Positions 1 to 12,084 of a stretch of 64,000 nucleotides of DNA are shown in pieces; positions within the stretch are counted from its first letter, which is position 1, and each line of letters begins with the position of its first letter. This DNA comes from Diplodia intermedia. Lineage: Eukaryota > Ascomycota > Dothideomycetes > Botryosphaeriales > Botryosphaeriaceae. The stretch is from NCBI GenBank assembly GCA_021495925.1, contig JAKEKT010000011.1, positions 310,001 to 374,000 on the forward strand, written 5' to 3'. Below the pieces are notes generated by a model. The model was not told where the DNA came from. It worked only from the letters and a program-made list of their open reading frames with translations, and did not search any database. The translations under genes and the position numbers were made by a program.

Positions 1-1
1 G

Positions 2-895
2 TGTGGCTTCGCCAACAATGCCGGCGAGGAATTGTGCAACCGCTGGATGCAGCTGTCCGCTTTCTTCCCCTTCTACAGAAACCACAACACGTTGGCCTCC
101 AAGCCACAAGAGCCCTACGTTTGGTCCTCCGTCATCGATGCCTCCAAGAAAGCCATGGCGATCCGATACGCCCTCCTTCCCTATATGTACACCCTCTTCC
201 ACGCCGCCCACACCACCGGCTCGACCGTCATGCGTGCCCTCGCCTGGGAGTTCCCCAACGACCCCTCCCTCGCGAACCTCGACAACCAGTTCCTCCTGGG
301 GCCTTCCATTCTCGTCACCCCAGTCCTCTCCCCCAATGTCACCACCGTCCGCGGCGTTTTCCCCGGCATCGCGAGCGGCGAGAAGTGGTATGATTGGTAC
401 ACCCAAAAGGTGATCGACGCGAAGCCTGGCGAGAACAAGACGCTCGATGCCCCACTGGGCCACATCAATGTCTTCGTCCGCGGAGGTAGCGTGTTGCCGA
501 TGCAGGAGCCACGACTCACCACGCGCGAGGCGAGAAAGACGCCGTGGGCGCTGCTCGTCGCGCTCGGCGCGAACGGCACTGCTAGCGGTTCGTTGTATGT
601 CGACGACGGTGAGAGCGTGAGGCCGAATGCCACGCGCAACGTGGACTTTGTCGTACCGGCAGGCGGGAACAAGTTGGTCGTTAGTGGGAAGGGAACGTAT
701 AGGGACGGGAACTCGCTGGCAAATGTGACGGTGTTGGGTGTTGGTAGTGAGCCGAAGGCTGTCATGGTCAATGAGAAGAGTGTCGCAGAGGGGAAGAGGT
801 GTTGGGATGGGGCGAATGGGGTGTTGAAGGTGACGGGGCTGGAGGAGGTGGTCGCCGGGGGTGCATGGGACGACGATTGGACGTTGAGTTGGTGA
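2..895 (+). CDS. Alpha-glucosidase, glycoside hydrolase family 31, C-terminal part (5' end outside window)
   Basis: Seen: an open frame from the window edge to TGA at 893-895 encodes 297 residues starting CGFANNAGEELC and continuing RWMQLSAFFPFYRNHN, the hallmark of the GH31 barrel just after the acid/base region. The rest is the distal barrel and C-terminal beta-sandwich domains, with the segment FLLGPSILVTPVL typical of maltase/alpha-glucosidases and several possible N-glycosylation sites (NKT, NGT, NVT). Known: GH31 enzymes release glucose from the non-reducing ends of alpha-glucans, and fungal members of this type are usually secreted. The nucleophile and acid/base residues lie upstream of the window, so catalytic integrity cannot be judged. 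Alternative: a related GH31 alpha-xylosidase; the motif set favours alpha-glucosidase. Confidence 0.9.
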   Translation, partial: CGFANNAGEELCNRWMQLSAFFPFYRNHNTLASKPQEPYVWSSVIDASKKAMAIRYALLPYMYTLFHAAHTTGSTVMRALAWEFPNDPSLANLDNQFLLGPSILVTPVLSPNVTTVRGVFPGIASGEKWYDWYTQKVIDAKPGENKTLDAPLGHINVFVRGGSVLPMQEPRLTTREARKTPWALLVALGANGTASGSLYVDDGESVRPNATRNVDFVVPAGGNKLVVSGKGTYRDGNSLANVTVLGVGSEPKAVMVNEKSVAEGKRCWDGANGVLKVTGLEEVVAGGAWDDDWTLSW

Positions 896-3204
896 GGGAA
901 GGAAGCGGGTGGGAAAGGTGAAGAGAGGAAGAAAAATTGGGAGGAGGAATTGTCATGACGTTATGATTGAGATTGGACTCGAGGTGTGAGTCGCTAGGAT
1001 CCCTATGTAATGCATCCGTTTCTTCGTTGAGATAATCACCTGGTTGGCCTGTCGACCAAGAAAGTGAGACATTATGGCTGTCATGTGCCGCACAGGTCTG
1101 CCCTGATCAACTGCGCCCTCCGAAGTAGGCTTAGCGCGCATAGGCGGCGCCCATAAAACTGCGGCCCATCTTCCTCGCTCCTCTCTTCTTCTTCTTTTCT
1201 CTTCAATACTCACTGATCTAACACTGGACCTGGCTTCAATCAAGCGCGCTTGGCTCTGGCTCTCTCCATTAGCCTCCCGCATGCCCCCGAGGCCGGTCCC
1301 AGAATCATTGCTCTGTGTCCGCCTTTATGGCGAACCGGGCAGCTCATGCTCCTAAAGACCCCGGGCGCTTTAACCTCTCGCTCGGCGGACAGAAAGTAGC
1401 GAGATATTAGCTTAATTTAAAAAAATATTTTTTATCCGATCCGAACTTGTTGTCGCAATCTTTGTGCTTTACTCTTTGCCTTTTGTTTGCTTCATCTGCT
1501 TGACCCGCCGACACCATCATCCACTTCACCTCGAGCCACGCGTCACGCGCCGCAGTCTCCGTCAACCGCCCCGCCACGGCTCAGCCGCCCGTCCGCCCGG
1601 CCGTCATGATCACGACCAAGCAGAAGATATCACGAGAAGACCGGCGCGAGCCTGAAAGAAGTAAGCTGGGTCATGCTCTCGCCCGTCTTGCACCGAGGGC
1701 TTCGCCCAGCGACTTCTAGCCGGGCGAGTAGCGGCCCGCACCTGTAGGTACACACACACACACATCGCCGCCCGCGCCGCGCACCGCCGATCTGTCGCGT
1801 CGGCCGCCGTTGTCTGCAGTCGCTCGAGCAAGGCACCCGTCCGCCCAGGCAAATAAAGCAGCCCACTTCAATATCACCGGCGGCAGCGCCGGCCGCGGTC
1901 GTCAAACTTGCTCGTCGCCCGCATCTTGTCCTGTCTTCACACGCACGCACCTCGTCTTCGGATCCCGCCCTACTACAGCTAGGCGCAGCCGCTCGCTCCC
2001 CACTCCCAAAGTTCCACGACATGTCCGGCGTACGTCCGCCTCACCTCGAGCCACACGATGCAGGGCCGAGTGGCGCATGGTTTCCAAGTGTTTTAGGTCT
2101 CTCGTTGGATAACAACTGGTACATTTCGTTCGCGATCAGCCGTGCGAGATTTGATCCTGCAGGACGCGGATCTGGAAGCGGCGTGCCGAAAGGAGCCGAA
2201 CAGACAAATAACGAGCCCTGATCTAGACATGAGGATTGCGACATGTATGCTCCAAGGATAAGGAAATCGTCAATATGCAAGTAAGAGGCGTGGGGCGATG
2301 CCGGAGAGCTGACATTGTGGAGAAACGCGCGCGCGCGCCTTGGATACTGCGGGTCCAAGACTGGACGTGACATTGCGCCATGATCCTTGTGCCTCGGCGC
2401 ACCTGTTAGACTAACAGGGCTCGTTAGGGCGTAGATCGGAAGAGCGAAGGCAACCGATGGCAGGCTGTCGCGAGCGGAGCCCCCCGCTGCTGGTTCTCGA
2501 GCAGAAAAATGGTTGCGGGGATGTGATGAAGCTATCACCAATCGACGGCCTCTCCGACCGCGCCTCCTGCGCTCTCGCAAACCGCCACAAAGAACGACAT
2601 GGCGTGGCAACGGCTTGCAAGCACTCGACAAACCTTCAGAACGCCGCCACGGTTTCCATGGGAAATCTATAGTCATATACAGAAAGGCATTTTCCTTCTA
2701 TACGCTCATTGGGTTGGTTGTCAGGGAGCATGGGGATAGCGTGGGCAACAAGTGAAGTTGTAGCTGGAATCAAGCACGATTGTTGTATTCGTGGGAGCAT
2801 CCACATGGAAACAGAGACCTGTGCAATTGAGCTTGCCTGCATCGTATGAGCACATTTTTTATGTAATTTTTCGTTTCATGCATATGTATACTACAATGCT
2901 ACTGCGACATCGTGCCTACTCGAAAAATAGCGTACGGAGAAGTTAAAAGTGAAGACTTTGAGACAAAAAGAAAAGAATAATAATAAGTGTGAGGTATACC
3001 GCCGAGTGCTAATTTTCCCAGCACTTCTTCAGACCCGCCCTTCTCCAAACAACGCCATTGCCCGTGGTGAAAAATAACAAGCACACTAAAGGCAAGCCAT
3101 ATGCACCCCCCCGATCGCCGACCGCCGACCGCGCGCTTCCGAAAAACGTAGCAAAGGAAAGGAAAACAGCTCACACCCCGCCAGAGTTGGGGGGGTAGGC
3201 AGCG
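896..3204. other. Intergenic region between convergent genes, no gene recognised
   Basis: About 2.3 kb between the 3' ends of two convergent genes. It holds an A/T run near 1415-1435, an (AC)n run at 1750-1764, an alternating CG run at 2326-2338 and a 13-base match to the common Illumina adapter at 2433-2445. Open frames here (for example 2041-2676 minus) have no recognisable domain and overlap others on both strands. Nothing else is supported. Confidence 0.6.
1750..1764. repeat. (AC)n microsatellite
   Basis: About 7.5 dinucleotide units of AC in non-coding DNA. Confidence 0.85.
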
Positions 3205-4750
3205 TTACACATAGTCCCCGGGATCTCTCCTCTCCCTCACCACCGCATTCAGCTTTTTCTGGCTGTCGCTGTCGTCCGAGTCGCTGCTTTTCCTTTGTTG
3301 TTGGCCGCCTCCCCGCCACCAACTCTTCCTCTTCCCGCCGCCCGACCCGTATTCCTCCCCGATGGTGCCCAGCGCCCTCTCCTCCACCACCCTCGTGACC
3401 TCCGTCTCGCGCACGATGCCGCCCTTGATCCCCTCGGCCGAGCCGGGCGGGCTCGGGCTGCTGCCGCCGCCGTCCGCGCTCGTCTTGGTGATCTTGGTGA
3501 CGAGCTCGAACTCGCCGTCGCCGTTCTCGGTGCGCAGCAGGCTCCAGGGCCCGCCGTGCGAGTTGCTGCGCCCGCGCGACTTGTTGTCGCTGGGCCAGAC
3601 GGTCTGGTTCTTGTTGTGGCTGGCGCTGGCGCCGCCGGGCGTCTTCAGGTGGCCCGTCGGGTTCGGCGTGCCGCCCGCGCCCGTCGCGCCGTAGGAGCCG
3701 AACTTGGACGTGAGCAGGCGGAAGAGGGGGCGCAGGGTGGCGAGCGAGCCGGCGGTGATGGCGAGGCCTTGCTCCGTGTCGGACCAGATGGCGATGTCGA
3801 CGGTGGCGACTGGTTGCGTGGTTAGTGTTTGAGGTGGGGAAATGGGCCGAAACGCATGTGCTTACAGAGGAAGTCGGGGTCCTTGAAGTCCTGGACGTAG
3901 GCCATGCGGACGATGACGGCGGAAGAGGCACTGGGTAAAAATGTTAGTCGTCTGGATAATCCCATCAAAGTGGGAGGATGGAGTTTGTGGACTTACATGC
4001 ACGCCATACTCAAGATAGGAACAAGAGCAACCTTGATACTCTTCCTCATGTTGAGGTTCCAGATCAGGAAGATGGGCAGAATACCAAAAGTGAAGTCGCA
4101 AATGGCCGAGATGGTGCCGTAGAGGTAGGTCAAGGCCATGATGACCTCGACGGGGATACAGGTGCCCGGGGCGCCGACGTTTTGGGTCCAGAAGTAGGAG
4201 ACGGGGTTACATTGGAAGAGGGTGACGAATAAGAAGACGACACCGGTCAGGACGGTCAGAGACATGACACCCCAGATGATCCAGACGTGGATGCGGTGGA
4301 CAGTCAGGCGGAGCAGGAAGTAGCCGATGCTTATTTTGGCGGATATCATGGTAAGACCGTATGCGATGTAGCAGAACCACCAGTACTGGATCACTGAGTC
4401 AGTAGGGTTCGGGAGAACAAGCGGATGGTAGGGCCTTACCCGCATAGCTTTCTCCGAGTCATGAGGATCCAGCTCGGCCATGTGGCGACCCGTTCCGTAG
4501 TGGATGCCGCCTATCACGCATGTCGCAAACATGATGTGCGTGACCTGGTGAGGGTCGTCAGCGGCAGTGTCTTGGGCGGTTTTCTGCTGTTCAGACATAC
4601 AGTTGCAGCCAACATGAACCAATCGTCGATGCCCCATGCCTTGACCATGCCCAGTCGTACATAGCATCGGAGTACGGTGGAGATGAAGGCCATGACGACC
4701 ATGACGACGGTCACGGCAAACAGCTCCGGGCCGCGGTTTTCGCCAGCCAT
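3205..4750 (-). CDS. Fungal rhodopsin-domain integral membrane protein (seven-helix, SAT4/Pth11-like group)
   Basis: Five exons on the minus strand: 4750-4601, 4544-4440, 4385-3997, 3930-3866, 3809-3205, all with GT-AG introns of 54-56 bp, joining in frame to 437 residues. The start is the ATG at 4750 in good context (MAGENRGPELF). Helices visible include FAVTVVMVVMAFISTVL, YWWFCYIAYGLTMISAKISIGYFLL, IHVWIIWGVMSLTVLTGVVFLFVTLF and ALTYLYGTISAICDFTFGILPIFLIW. The motif GIDDWFML after helix 1 and the loop PVSYFW...GTCIP are hallmarks of this fungal family. The C-terminal ~200 residues are hydrophilic, Ser/Gly/Lys-rich and probably cytosolic. Known: family members are plasma-membrane proteins, some GPCR-like; substrates and ligands are mostly unknown. 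A specific role such as surface sensing cannot be inferred here. Confidence 0.85.
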
Positions 4751-7698
4751 GGTTGCGGATGGGTGCGGAAAGGAAAGGAATGGCAGAGGCGAAAGAGGCG
4801 GTTGTGTCACAACCCAGCAAGGTGGTTCATGGGAGGAGCGGCGGGTCACTCAGATCAAGAGGCGGTCGTGAGTGCAAGGCGAAAGGATCGGGAAGCAAGC
4901 AGTCAGGGACGGACGGCGATAAAGTACAGATTGGAGACTCCGAGTGGCTTGAAAGATCCGCAGGAGTACCCTGCCGGACGGGAACGCGTGGGCGGGCCGG
5001 GGAACTTGCGCAGATTGTTCAGTCTGAGCTTGTTCTTCTCGGTGGCTCCAGCGGGCTGAGGAGCACAGCACCCAGAGGGGGAGGCGAGCAAGTGCCGAAG
5101 GCGGTAATGCAGGACGCAGAGGCCCGACGAGTTTTCTGGGCTAGCTGTGTCCGGAGCCATGGCCGACGCACCCAGGGCCCCGGGCGAGCAACCCTGCACT
5201 GATCTTTTGCCGGATTGGTGGCGACGGACGGGTATGTGCGGGAGTTGGATTGGACTCTCTGCTGCGTGGGCCCTGCCATGCTAGGGGCCGCGTATTCGCG
5301 GAAGGCAGAGGGGGCGCAGTGTGGAGAGACAAGTTGGCCGGCAAGGCAGGATCGTCGGGGTGACAGTGGTTGCTGCAGGGGAGCTCGACCGGCGTGGTGG
5401 CTGGGCGCGGGCTAACCATGGTGAGACGGTGTCCTTTGAGGCTGCACCTTCGGCCGATCGCTCGAGCACTGTATTTCCGACCCTCGGAGCCACGCCCAGC
5501 TGCCCAATATGACCGCTAGCACCGCGCGCTGCTTGAGTGGCAACGTCGCTCTGCAGCGCGCAGTCGGCACACCGTAGTGCGTGGACCCTGGACGCGCAGT
5601 CGGCGGCCTGAAGCTCGCCGGCCAGGAACATGACCTGCCACACGTGGTGGACAATAAGCTTAACCCTCTCGTCGGTTCTGCAGCGCCCAGTCGCTGCCAA
5701 TCAGGACGCCTGTGCCGCCCAGCCGGGAGTAAGCAACTGCCGGTGCCGAGCGGACGAGACGTCGGACGAGGGCCTCTTGCGTGCGCGGCGCTGCGTCACG
5801 GTCGCGGCGTGGGATTGCGACGATCACTGCCGGCACCGCGGCACTGCAGGATCTCGCCAGCTCGCCAAAGAGCGATCGCGGGTCGAGAAACGTTCGCTTC
5901 TTCAAATGACAGCCGGGCTTTAGCGCAAGGGCGCGGGAGCGGATTTGGCGGCACACGGCGGAGGCTAGAGACGACGAAACGGCCTGCGACTTGAGGCAGG
6001 TGGGGAGCAGGCCGGGCGAGCATGCATGTTTTGGGCAGGACAGGGTTCAGGGCCGCAACGCTCATGTCGCCTGCAGCAGTAGTGCCTGGTGCCACGGTGC
6101 CTGTGTGCCTGTCTGTGCGCTCACGTGGCGCGAAGGCGAAGCGGAGCTATGACCGTAGCTGCCCTCCCGTCGCCCCCGTCTCCTCACAAGCTTTCGCTCC
6201 CGTCGTCTGCGCCGTCGTCGCCCAACACCACTACTCATGTCACCACCTGGGGTAGCTCTGTGCATCGATCAGTGGGTCTTGCTTGCTTTTCTGCTTCACC
6301 AGCATCCTTCGCCGCTTCCGCGCCTCGATCGAAGGAACAAGATCGGCACTCCTCATTGTATCTTCGTGTTCCTCGTGGGTCCGCTGCTCGTCTGCCTTGG
6401 CGGCTTTGCCCCATGGCCAGCTTGCATTGTTGTCGTTGCGAGAAGCTTCAGAGTCCTCGAGTCAGCCTTCGCGCACAGGGGCCCCGGGATCGGGGACGGA
6501 TGCCGCACGCACGCTTGCCAAGACGCTGCCCTGCCCATCAGTCATGTTGTCGGCTCTGATCATGATCCTACACTCTACCTCAACTACCCCACATTTGCCG
6601 CTTCGCCCATCTCCGCTTCCACGTCTGCCCGCAGGAGTCTACCATGTGTAGCGCTGCCTGTAGTCGCCTTGCAATAGTGGCGTGCTTCTGCCACGGAAGA
6701 GCCAAGCTTTCCCGCGCCATTTGGACGGAGCGGCGCCGGCGCCCAAAACGGCAAACGAACGAGGCCAGCCTCCCGCTTTAGGTGAAGTCAGGAGTAGCCA
6801 GAAGCCTAAACCATCCAAAAGCTAGCCTCCTTGGCAACTGTAATCCTTCTTGGTTCTTATTGCCGCCCATACAGCAGGAGATAATGTCAATAGACTCAGG
6901 GCTTATCCTTTAGGCTGCATTATCGCGGGGGAGCGTCAGAAACTTCTCTTCTCCCTCTATGTTCGTGATGGCTGCTATACGCTATGCGTCCACTGCACGG
7001 CAGCACCTGTACCGTGTACGACTACTGCGAAGTCACCCTCTGGCCGGAGGCACTTCGTCCGAACAAGGTTAGGATTGACTTGGACTTGAGTCAACAAAAC
7101 GCGCAAAGCACATGCAAGGCAAATGTCCACCGCAAGGCAACCGCAAACCGCAAGCTCCTTCACGTACAACATGTCGAGTAACTCACTTCTCCTCTACTTC
7201 TCACTTCCATGAGGATGCCTGTATTATTTCATGACCAGCTCTGCTTGAATGATGAGGATTGTTATCATCTCCATTGCTGCTGAACAGCCCTTCTCATATA
7301 TGCTGACCGCCAGCACCGCCATTTGTTGTCCACCTTTAGCACCTTCCAATTCCCATCATGACCTCCTTTCCCCCAGATACCTGACCGCTCTGCTGCACGA
7401 AGTGCATGCTATGCATACCAGAGGAACAAGACGAGCACTTGGATGAGATGTACTGCGAATTGCCATTAGAAGAGAACCTGACATCCTTCAGAACCCTACC
7501 TCACCCCCTCCTTTCAGTCCAGTGAATCCGCGGCACGGTACGCGCGCGTGCGTGCGTCTCAATACTGACACGCGCTCGCGCCAATAGCCACATCGCATAC
7601 GTCAAATGATTGCGCGTCATCGTCGCCGCCCGCAGGCGCCACTGCTCCGCTCCTTCCCCTGCCGCGAGACAGCCCCTCGGCGCACGGGTGCCTTGGTG

Positions 7699-7726
7699 TG
7701 ATGTCACTTCACAGCCTGTATAAAAG
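7699..7726 (+). promoter_or_regulatory. Possible orphan core promoter (CRE-like plus TATA box)
   Basis: TGATGTCA is followed about 12 bases later by TATAAAAG. The spacing resembles a compact promoter. The only plus-strand frame close downstream is a 49-codon ORF at 7794-7943 with no recognisable feature, so any transcript might be non-coding. Sequence match only. Confidence 0.25.
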
Positions 7727-9400
7727 GAAGCGTTGAGGTGAACGTCTCTCGGACAACAAAGCACACCTTCGCTGTGATGAAGAAAGCTCGGCAATGCCAC
7801 TATTTTCCCTGATGCCGGGTACTCGACTCTCAAGATGTATGGTGGTGCGCGTGGGTTGTCGCCGTCGCAGCATACTTCAAGACATCCTTTCCGGCTTGGA
7901 GGCGTCCCGGTTTGAAGCCGAACTCCTCTGCAGGTTTAGATGATGAGATGCAGCCATTCGCGTGGATGATGCAACGTAGTATGATACAATGATGGAGACG
8001 GTTCAAATTGAAGAACAGTAGGGAACAAACCGGCAGCTCTTAATTGGAATGAGCCACACGGAGTGAGATTGGCTGTTGAGACTTGCAGGAACCGATGATA
8101 GGTGACTCCCGGTTCAATATAAGCTGAGGAGTGCGTACGGCTTGCAATGCCGGTTCATTTCTGTAGGATGTGCTTTTTAAAGAAGAGGACAGCAAGCATG
8201 CCGTGCGGCATATGGTCTTCCTACAGAAGCAACGAGAAAACTGTCTGACGCCTTCAACGAAGGCTATTGGCTGTTTCTTGTCTCTACGAAGAAGGCACTT
8301 GACAGCGGGCTGACCGAACACGTCTAAGCCAACGGGGATACTCGGATTGTAAAATGTTGCCACCGCGCTCCCTTGCGGTCAACAACGTTCTATATCTGGC
8401 AACTATAGCGCCGCTTCTACATGCATGCTTCAAAGTGTCCCCAATTCGGGCCGGAGTCTCGTTTTCGTCGTCAAAATAAAGTTGTGACGAGAGTGTCGTG
8501 AAGGAATCAATCACGACCCTACTCGGATCCGTGCACGTCAGGCAAGCCACGCCACAGGAAATGTGGGGGCCATTTCTACTCTGCTGCCTCTAGCTACAGG
8601 CTGCTTAAAACGGATTGCAGCATTTCATCTGCTCGTCTTCCCTCGAGGTTCTTTGCGGGAGTGCAAAACCGGCATCATGCCGCTTTTGATCAGATTAAAC
8701 CAGCGGTTCAGTACCTTCGGCCAAATGGAAGCTCGAGAAGTATATAAGCGGTCCGAAACCTGACGCAGGCGAGAATTACGAGAATGGAAGAGAGACGGCC
8801 ATGTTAAATCAGGATTCAACACTATGATTTCCCGTAGCCAGCTCAGTGGCGTTCCGTATCTTTTGCTCACATGGTCAGAACGGTCCACAATGAAAACCAT
8901 AGGCCACGAAATGGCGCTGTTTCTCTCTTAGTTCTTATTTGTTCGCAAAGCTCCGCAAGAGGACTACGACAAGACTGAAACGTTTCATGTGGAAGTGCGC
9001 ATCGTGAATCACGCAGACTTGTTGAAGCGCGGGGAGAATGACGTGAATTCCAAGGTCTGAGCCCAAGGCGGAGGCGGAAATGGCGAGCAAAGCGGAGAAG
9101 TAACACCTAAAACGGTAAACGCGAAGGAGACATGGCCGAGGGTTTGTAATCAGGTGGATTTCAACGGCTGAAATAGTGAACATTAGTGATCTGCGGATAG
9201 CGGGGCTGATCGGAGGCTGCTTGCTGGAACGCGAGAATTGTTTGTGAACGGCTGATTGGACTTCGGTGCAACATCATTCGCAGGGCACGTTTGGGAGAGA
9301 CGCTGGCCCAGGGCAGAGGTCCAGACTCGCAGTACGAGGTACGGTTGGATGCGGGTGGAGAAGGCGGAAGGCGGTGCGCTAACCGAGAATGTAATGGACA

Positions 9401-9408
9401 TGACGTCA
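9401..9408. promoter_or_regulatory. CRE palindrome TGACGTCA upstream of the alcohol dehydrogenase
   Basis: Perfect 8-base CRE 404 bp before the dehydrogenase start codon. In filamentous fungi such sites bind ATF/CREB bZIP factors (AtfA/Atf1), which act in stress responses. The regulatory role is inferred from position. Confidence 0.35.
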
Positions 9409-9811
9409 GTGAGCCCCTCGCGGCAGGAGCAACGGCGGCGCGGCTCCCGTCGCTGTCAACTGTTGCTGTCATTGTTTGCGCAGTGGAGCCAATTATCAGG
9501 ATCGCATATGCTCCGCGGCCGGGCAAGAGCCGTCTACCATCGAATTGGCTGAATGCGATCTTTTCGTTGCATCCCATCGGTTTCCCGTTCGCGCGGTTCA
9601 TGACGTTGCTGCTCTCTTTCGCTGCCAGCGCCGCCTCGACCCTGCCGTTATGTCATTCTGATGACGGCTGCATATGGGGCTGCCCCTCCACATAACGTGG
9701 TTTTGTACAAAGGAACCCTTCTGCCTTTGAAGTCTTTTAGTTCTGCGTTCTCCGCCTTACATTATTCACCTCCAGCAACACCGACAACTCCTTCGGTAAA
9801 TCTGCAGCAAA

Positions 9812-11264
9812 ATGGCCATGTCCCAGGCAGCATGGAAGGCCGAGCAGGCAATCGGCCACGACAACAATGCCACTACCGCTCAGGATGTCACCAATCCCGC
9901 CGACAACAGTGAATGGGCCGACTCGAGCGATAAGATGAAGGCGCTGGCGTGGATGGGAAAGAACACGGTCGAGGTTGTTGAGGCACCAAAGCCCAAGGTT
10001 CTCGAACCCCGCGATGTCATCCTCAAGGTGACCGGCAGCACAGTCTGCGGTAGCGACCTGCATCTGCTCCATGGCACTATTGTCGAGCTCAAGAAGGGCG
10101 ACATCCTGGGCCACGAGTTCTGCGGTGTCGTCGACGAGATGGGTGCGGAGGTCAAGGGATTGACCAAGGGCCAGAGGGTTGTTGCCTCGTTCCAGATTGC
10201 TTGCGGTGATGTGAGTTGTTTTCCAATACTCGACTTTTGGCCACCTCAATCCTGACCACAGCGCTTGTAGTGCTACTTCTGCAAGAACAAGCTTTCCTCG
10301 CAGTGCGAGAAGACAAATTCCAACACCCTCGAGAATGCCATGTACGGCGGCCGGACCGCCGGCATGTTCGGCTACAGCCACTTCACCGGCGGCTTCGCTG
10401 GCGGGCAGGCCGAGTATGTTCGCGTGCCGTACGGCGATGTCAACCTCCTGAAGCTTCCCGACGATGTCCCGGATGAGAAGGGCCTGTACCTGTCGGACGT
10501 CCTCGCCACATCCTGGAACTGCGTCGTTGACACGGCCGTCTACGAGGGTGATGTAGTTGCCATCTGGGGCGCTGGTCCGATCGGGCAGATGTGCGTTGAA
10601 TTCTCGTTTATCCAGGGAGCAAGGCGCGTCATTGTCGTCGACGCCAACTGGCGCCTCGGTTACCTGAAGCAGAAGTACCCCAAGGTGGAGACTCTCGATT
10701 ACTCGAAACTGGGCAAGGGAGAGAGCGTGACCAGTAAGCTGAAGGAGATGGTCGATGGTCGTGGTCCCGATGTTGCGCTCGAGTGCGTTGCCGGCGAGTA
10801 CGCGAAGGGATGGGCACACTACTTCGAAATGATGCTCGGAATGGAGACGGACACGAGCGAGATTGTCAACGAGATGATCACCAGCGTCAGGAACTTTGGC
10901 CGCTGCGGCATCACCGGCGTCTACGTCGGCTTCGTAAGTCTCCGAGTTCCATATTTGAGCGATTGACACTAACGACGGTCGATAGACGAACCACTTCAAT
11001 ATTGGATCCTTGATGGAGCGCGGTATCCGGCTGATCGGCAACGGTCAAGCGCCTGTTCACCTCTACTGGGAGAAGTTGCTTCAGATGATCCAAGAGGACA
11101 AGATCCACCCCTTGGACATGGTGTCGCACCGAGTGGATATTGCAGACCTGGACAAGGTGTACAAAAAGTTCGAGGCGAAAGAGGACGGGATGCAGAAGGT
11201 GTTTGTACAGACCAGGTTCTCGGCGCCGCCGTGCGCTGGAAGCCCGGCGTTGACGAGGTACTGA
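9812..11264 (+). CDS. Zinc-dependent medium-chain alcohol dehydrogenase, formaldehyde-dehydrogenase-like
   Basis: Three exons: 9812-10210, 10271-10933, 10986-11264, giving 446 residues; introns of 60 and 52 bp are GT-AG. The GroES-like N-terminal domain carries the catalytic zinc Cys79 (VCGSDLH) and GHEFCG (100-105). Cys131, Cys134, Cys137 and Cys145 form the CxxCxxCx7C structural zinc lobe, split by intron 1. The Rossmann motif is WGAGPIGQ, followed by VIVVDANWR, where the Asp after the second strand favours NAD over NADP. Known: this FDH-like MDR subgroup oxidises alcohols or aldehydes; the exact substrate is not readable from sequence. An N-terminal extension of about 40 residues precedes the MKALAW domain start; it is Ala/Asp/Asn-rich, and the strict domain start is residue 42. 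A cytosolic location is inferred. Confidence 0.92.
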
Positions 11265-12084
11265 ACGTGAATCTGGACCTCCTAGTGATGAACGAGGTTG
11301 CGTGGATAGCCTGTAGTAGTAATACCCATTGACATTCAAGTCAAACGCCGGAGGCAACGGCACGTGTGAGATGGTTATTGAGATGGGAGGCTACAGAAGT
11401 TGAATGGGTTGCGACAAATGCACCTTGATGGTAGGTGAAGCGATGCTGGGGAAATCCTGGCAGGGCCGTCACTTCTTCCCCGCGTTACACGGGTTGATCG
11501 GCTTCCAGAAGCACATGGCTGCAGGACAGCGGTTGAAAGCGCAAGAATCACAAGGGTAATCGATCGTGGATCGCATCGGAACTCGAGGAGGATGTGGTGG
11601 AGAGAGTGTGAACACAAGCACAAGCTTTGGGGCTGAGCAATGCCCCGGCCCGCCGTCGATCTTTTGGGTGGAGCTGGCGTATGTACCAGTGACGTAGGAG
11701 CCGCGCGCCAACACCGCCATTCCAGCAAATAGCGATCCTCACTCATTCTACACCTGCAGCGCAGACACCTAGACCTCACTTCGGCCGTTCTTCAACCTCC
11801 ACGCCCCGTTCGGCGCCCACCGAAGCCAACGCTAGTCTCCCGCTCGCATCTCCGTCATGGCGCATGTCGGCCGACCGCTGCGAAGCCGCCCTCTCCCGCC
11901 ACCCGCGTGCGACGCTTTTCATTGTCCGAAGCCAGCACATCCTCCCCTGTCTGCCACTCTTGCTGTTTCACGCATAGCCAAATTGGGCAACTGCCCACGT
12001 CCCTTTCCCTGATCCTACTTCCTACCCTTTGGGCCCATCAACTTGACGCTCCCGTTACCCGCTCCGCCCCACGGAAACGCGAGC
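11265..12084. other. Intergenic, 0.8 kb, tandem gene spacing
   Basis: 3' UTR of the dehydrogenase plus promoter and 5' UTR of the lipase gene. The last ~250 bases are pyrimidine-rich, as is common before fungal start sites. No gene seen. Confidence 0.6.

Larger units (their letters stand above)
4751..9811. other. 5-kb stretch without a recognisable gene
   Basis: Lies upstream of both flanking genes, which diverge from it. The part to about 6.75 kb is clearly GC-rich, the rest closer to balanced. Many short open frames (80-157 codons) overlap on both strands, which is what GC-rich non-coding DNA gives; none shows a domain, codon continuity or plausible splice partners. Possible promoter elements are a TATAAAAG box at 7719-7726 with a TGATGTCA half-match to CRE just upstream, a TATATAAG at about 8739-8746, and a perfect CRE palindrome at 9401-9408. 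It could hold non-coding RNA, decayed repeats or long regulatory DNA. Confidence 0.5.

Noticed and set aside
2041..2676. 211-codon minus-strand frame
   Set aside because: No domain, Arg/Pro-rich, and includes the adapter-like and CG-repeat sequence; looks non-coding.
9737..11041. 434-codon open frame antisense to the alcohol dehydrogenase
   Set aside because: It mirrors the dehydrogenase exons, runs through both introns and shows no domain; codon bias of the sense gene keeps the antisense frame open.
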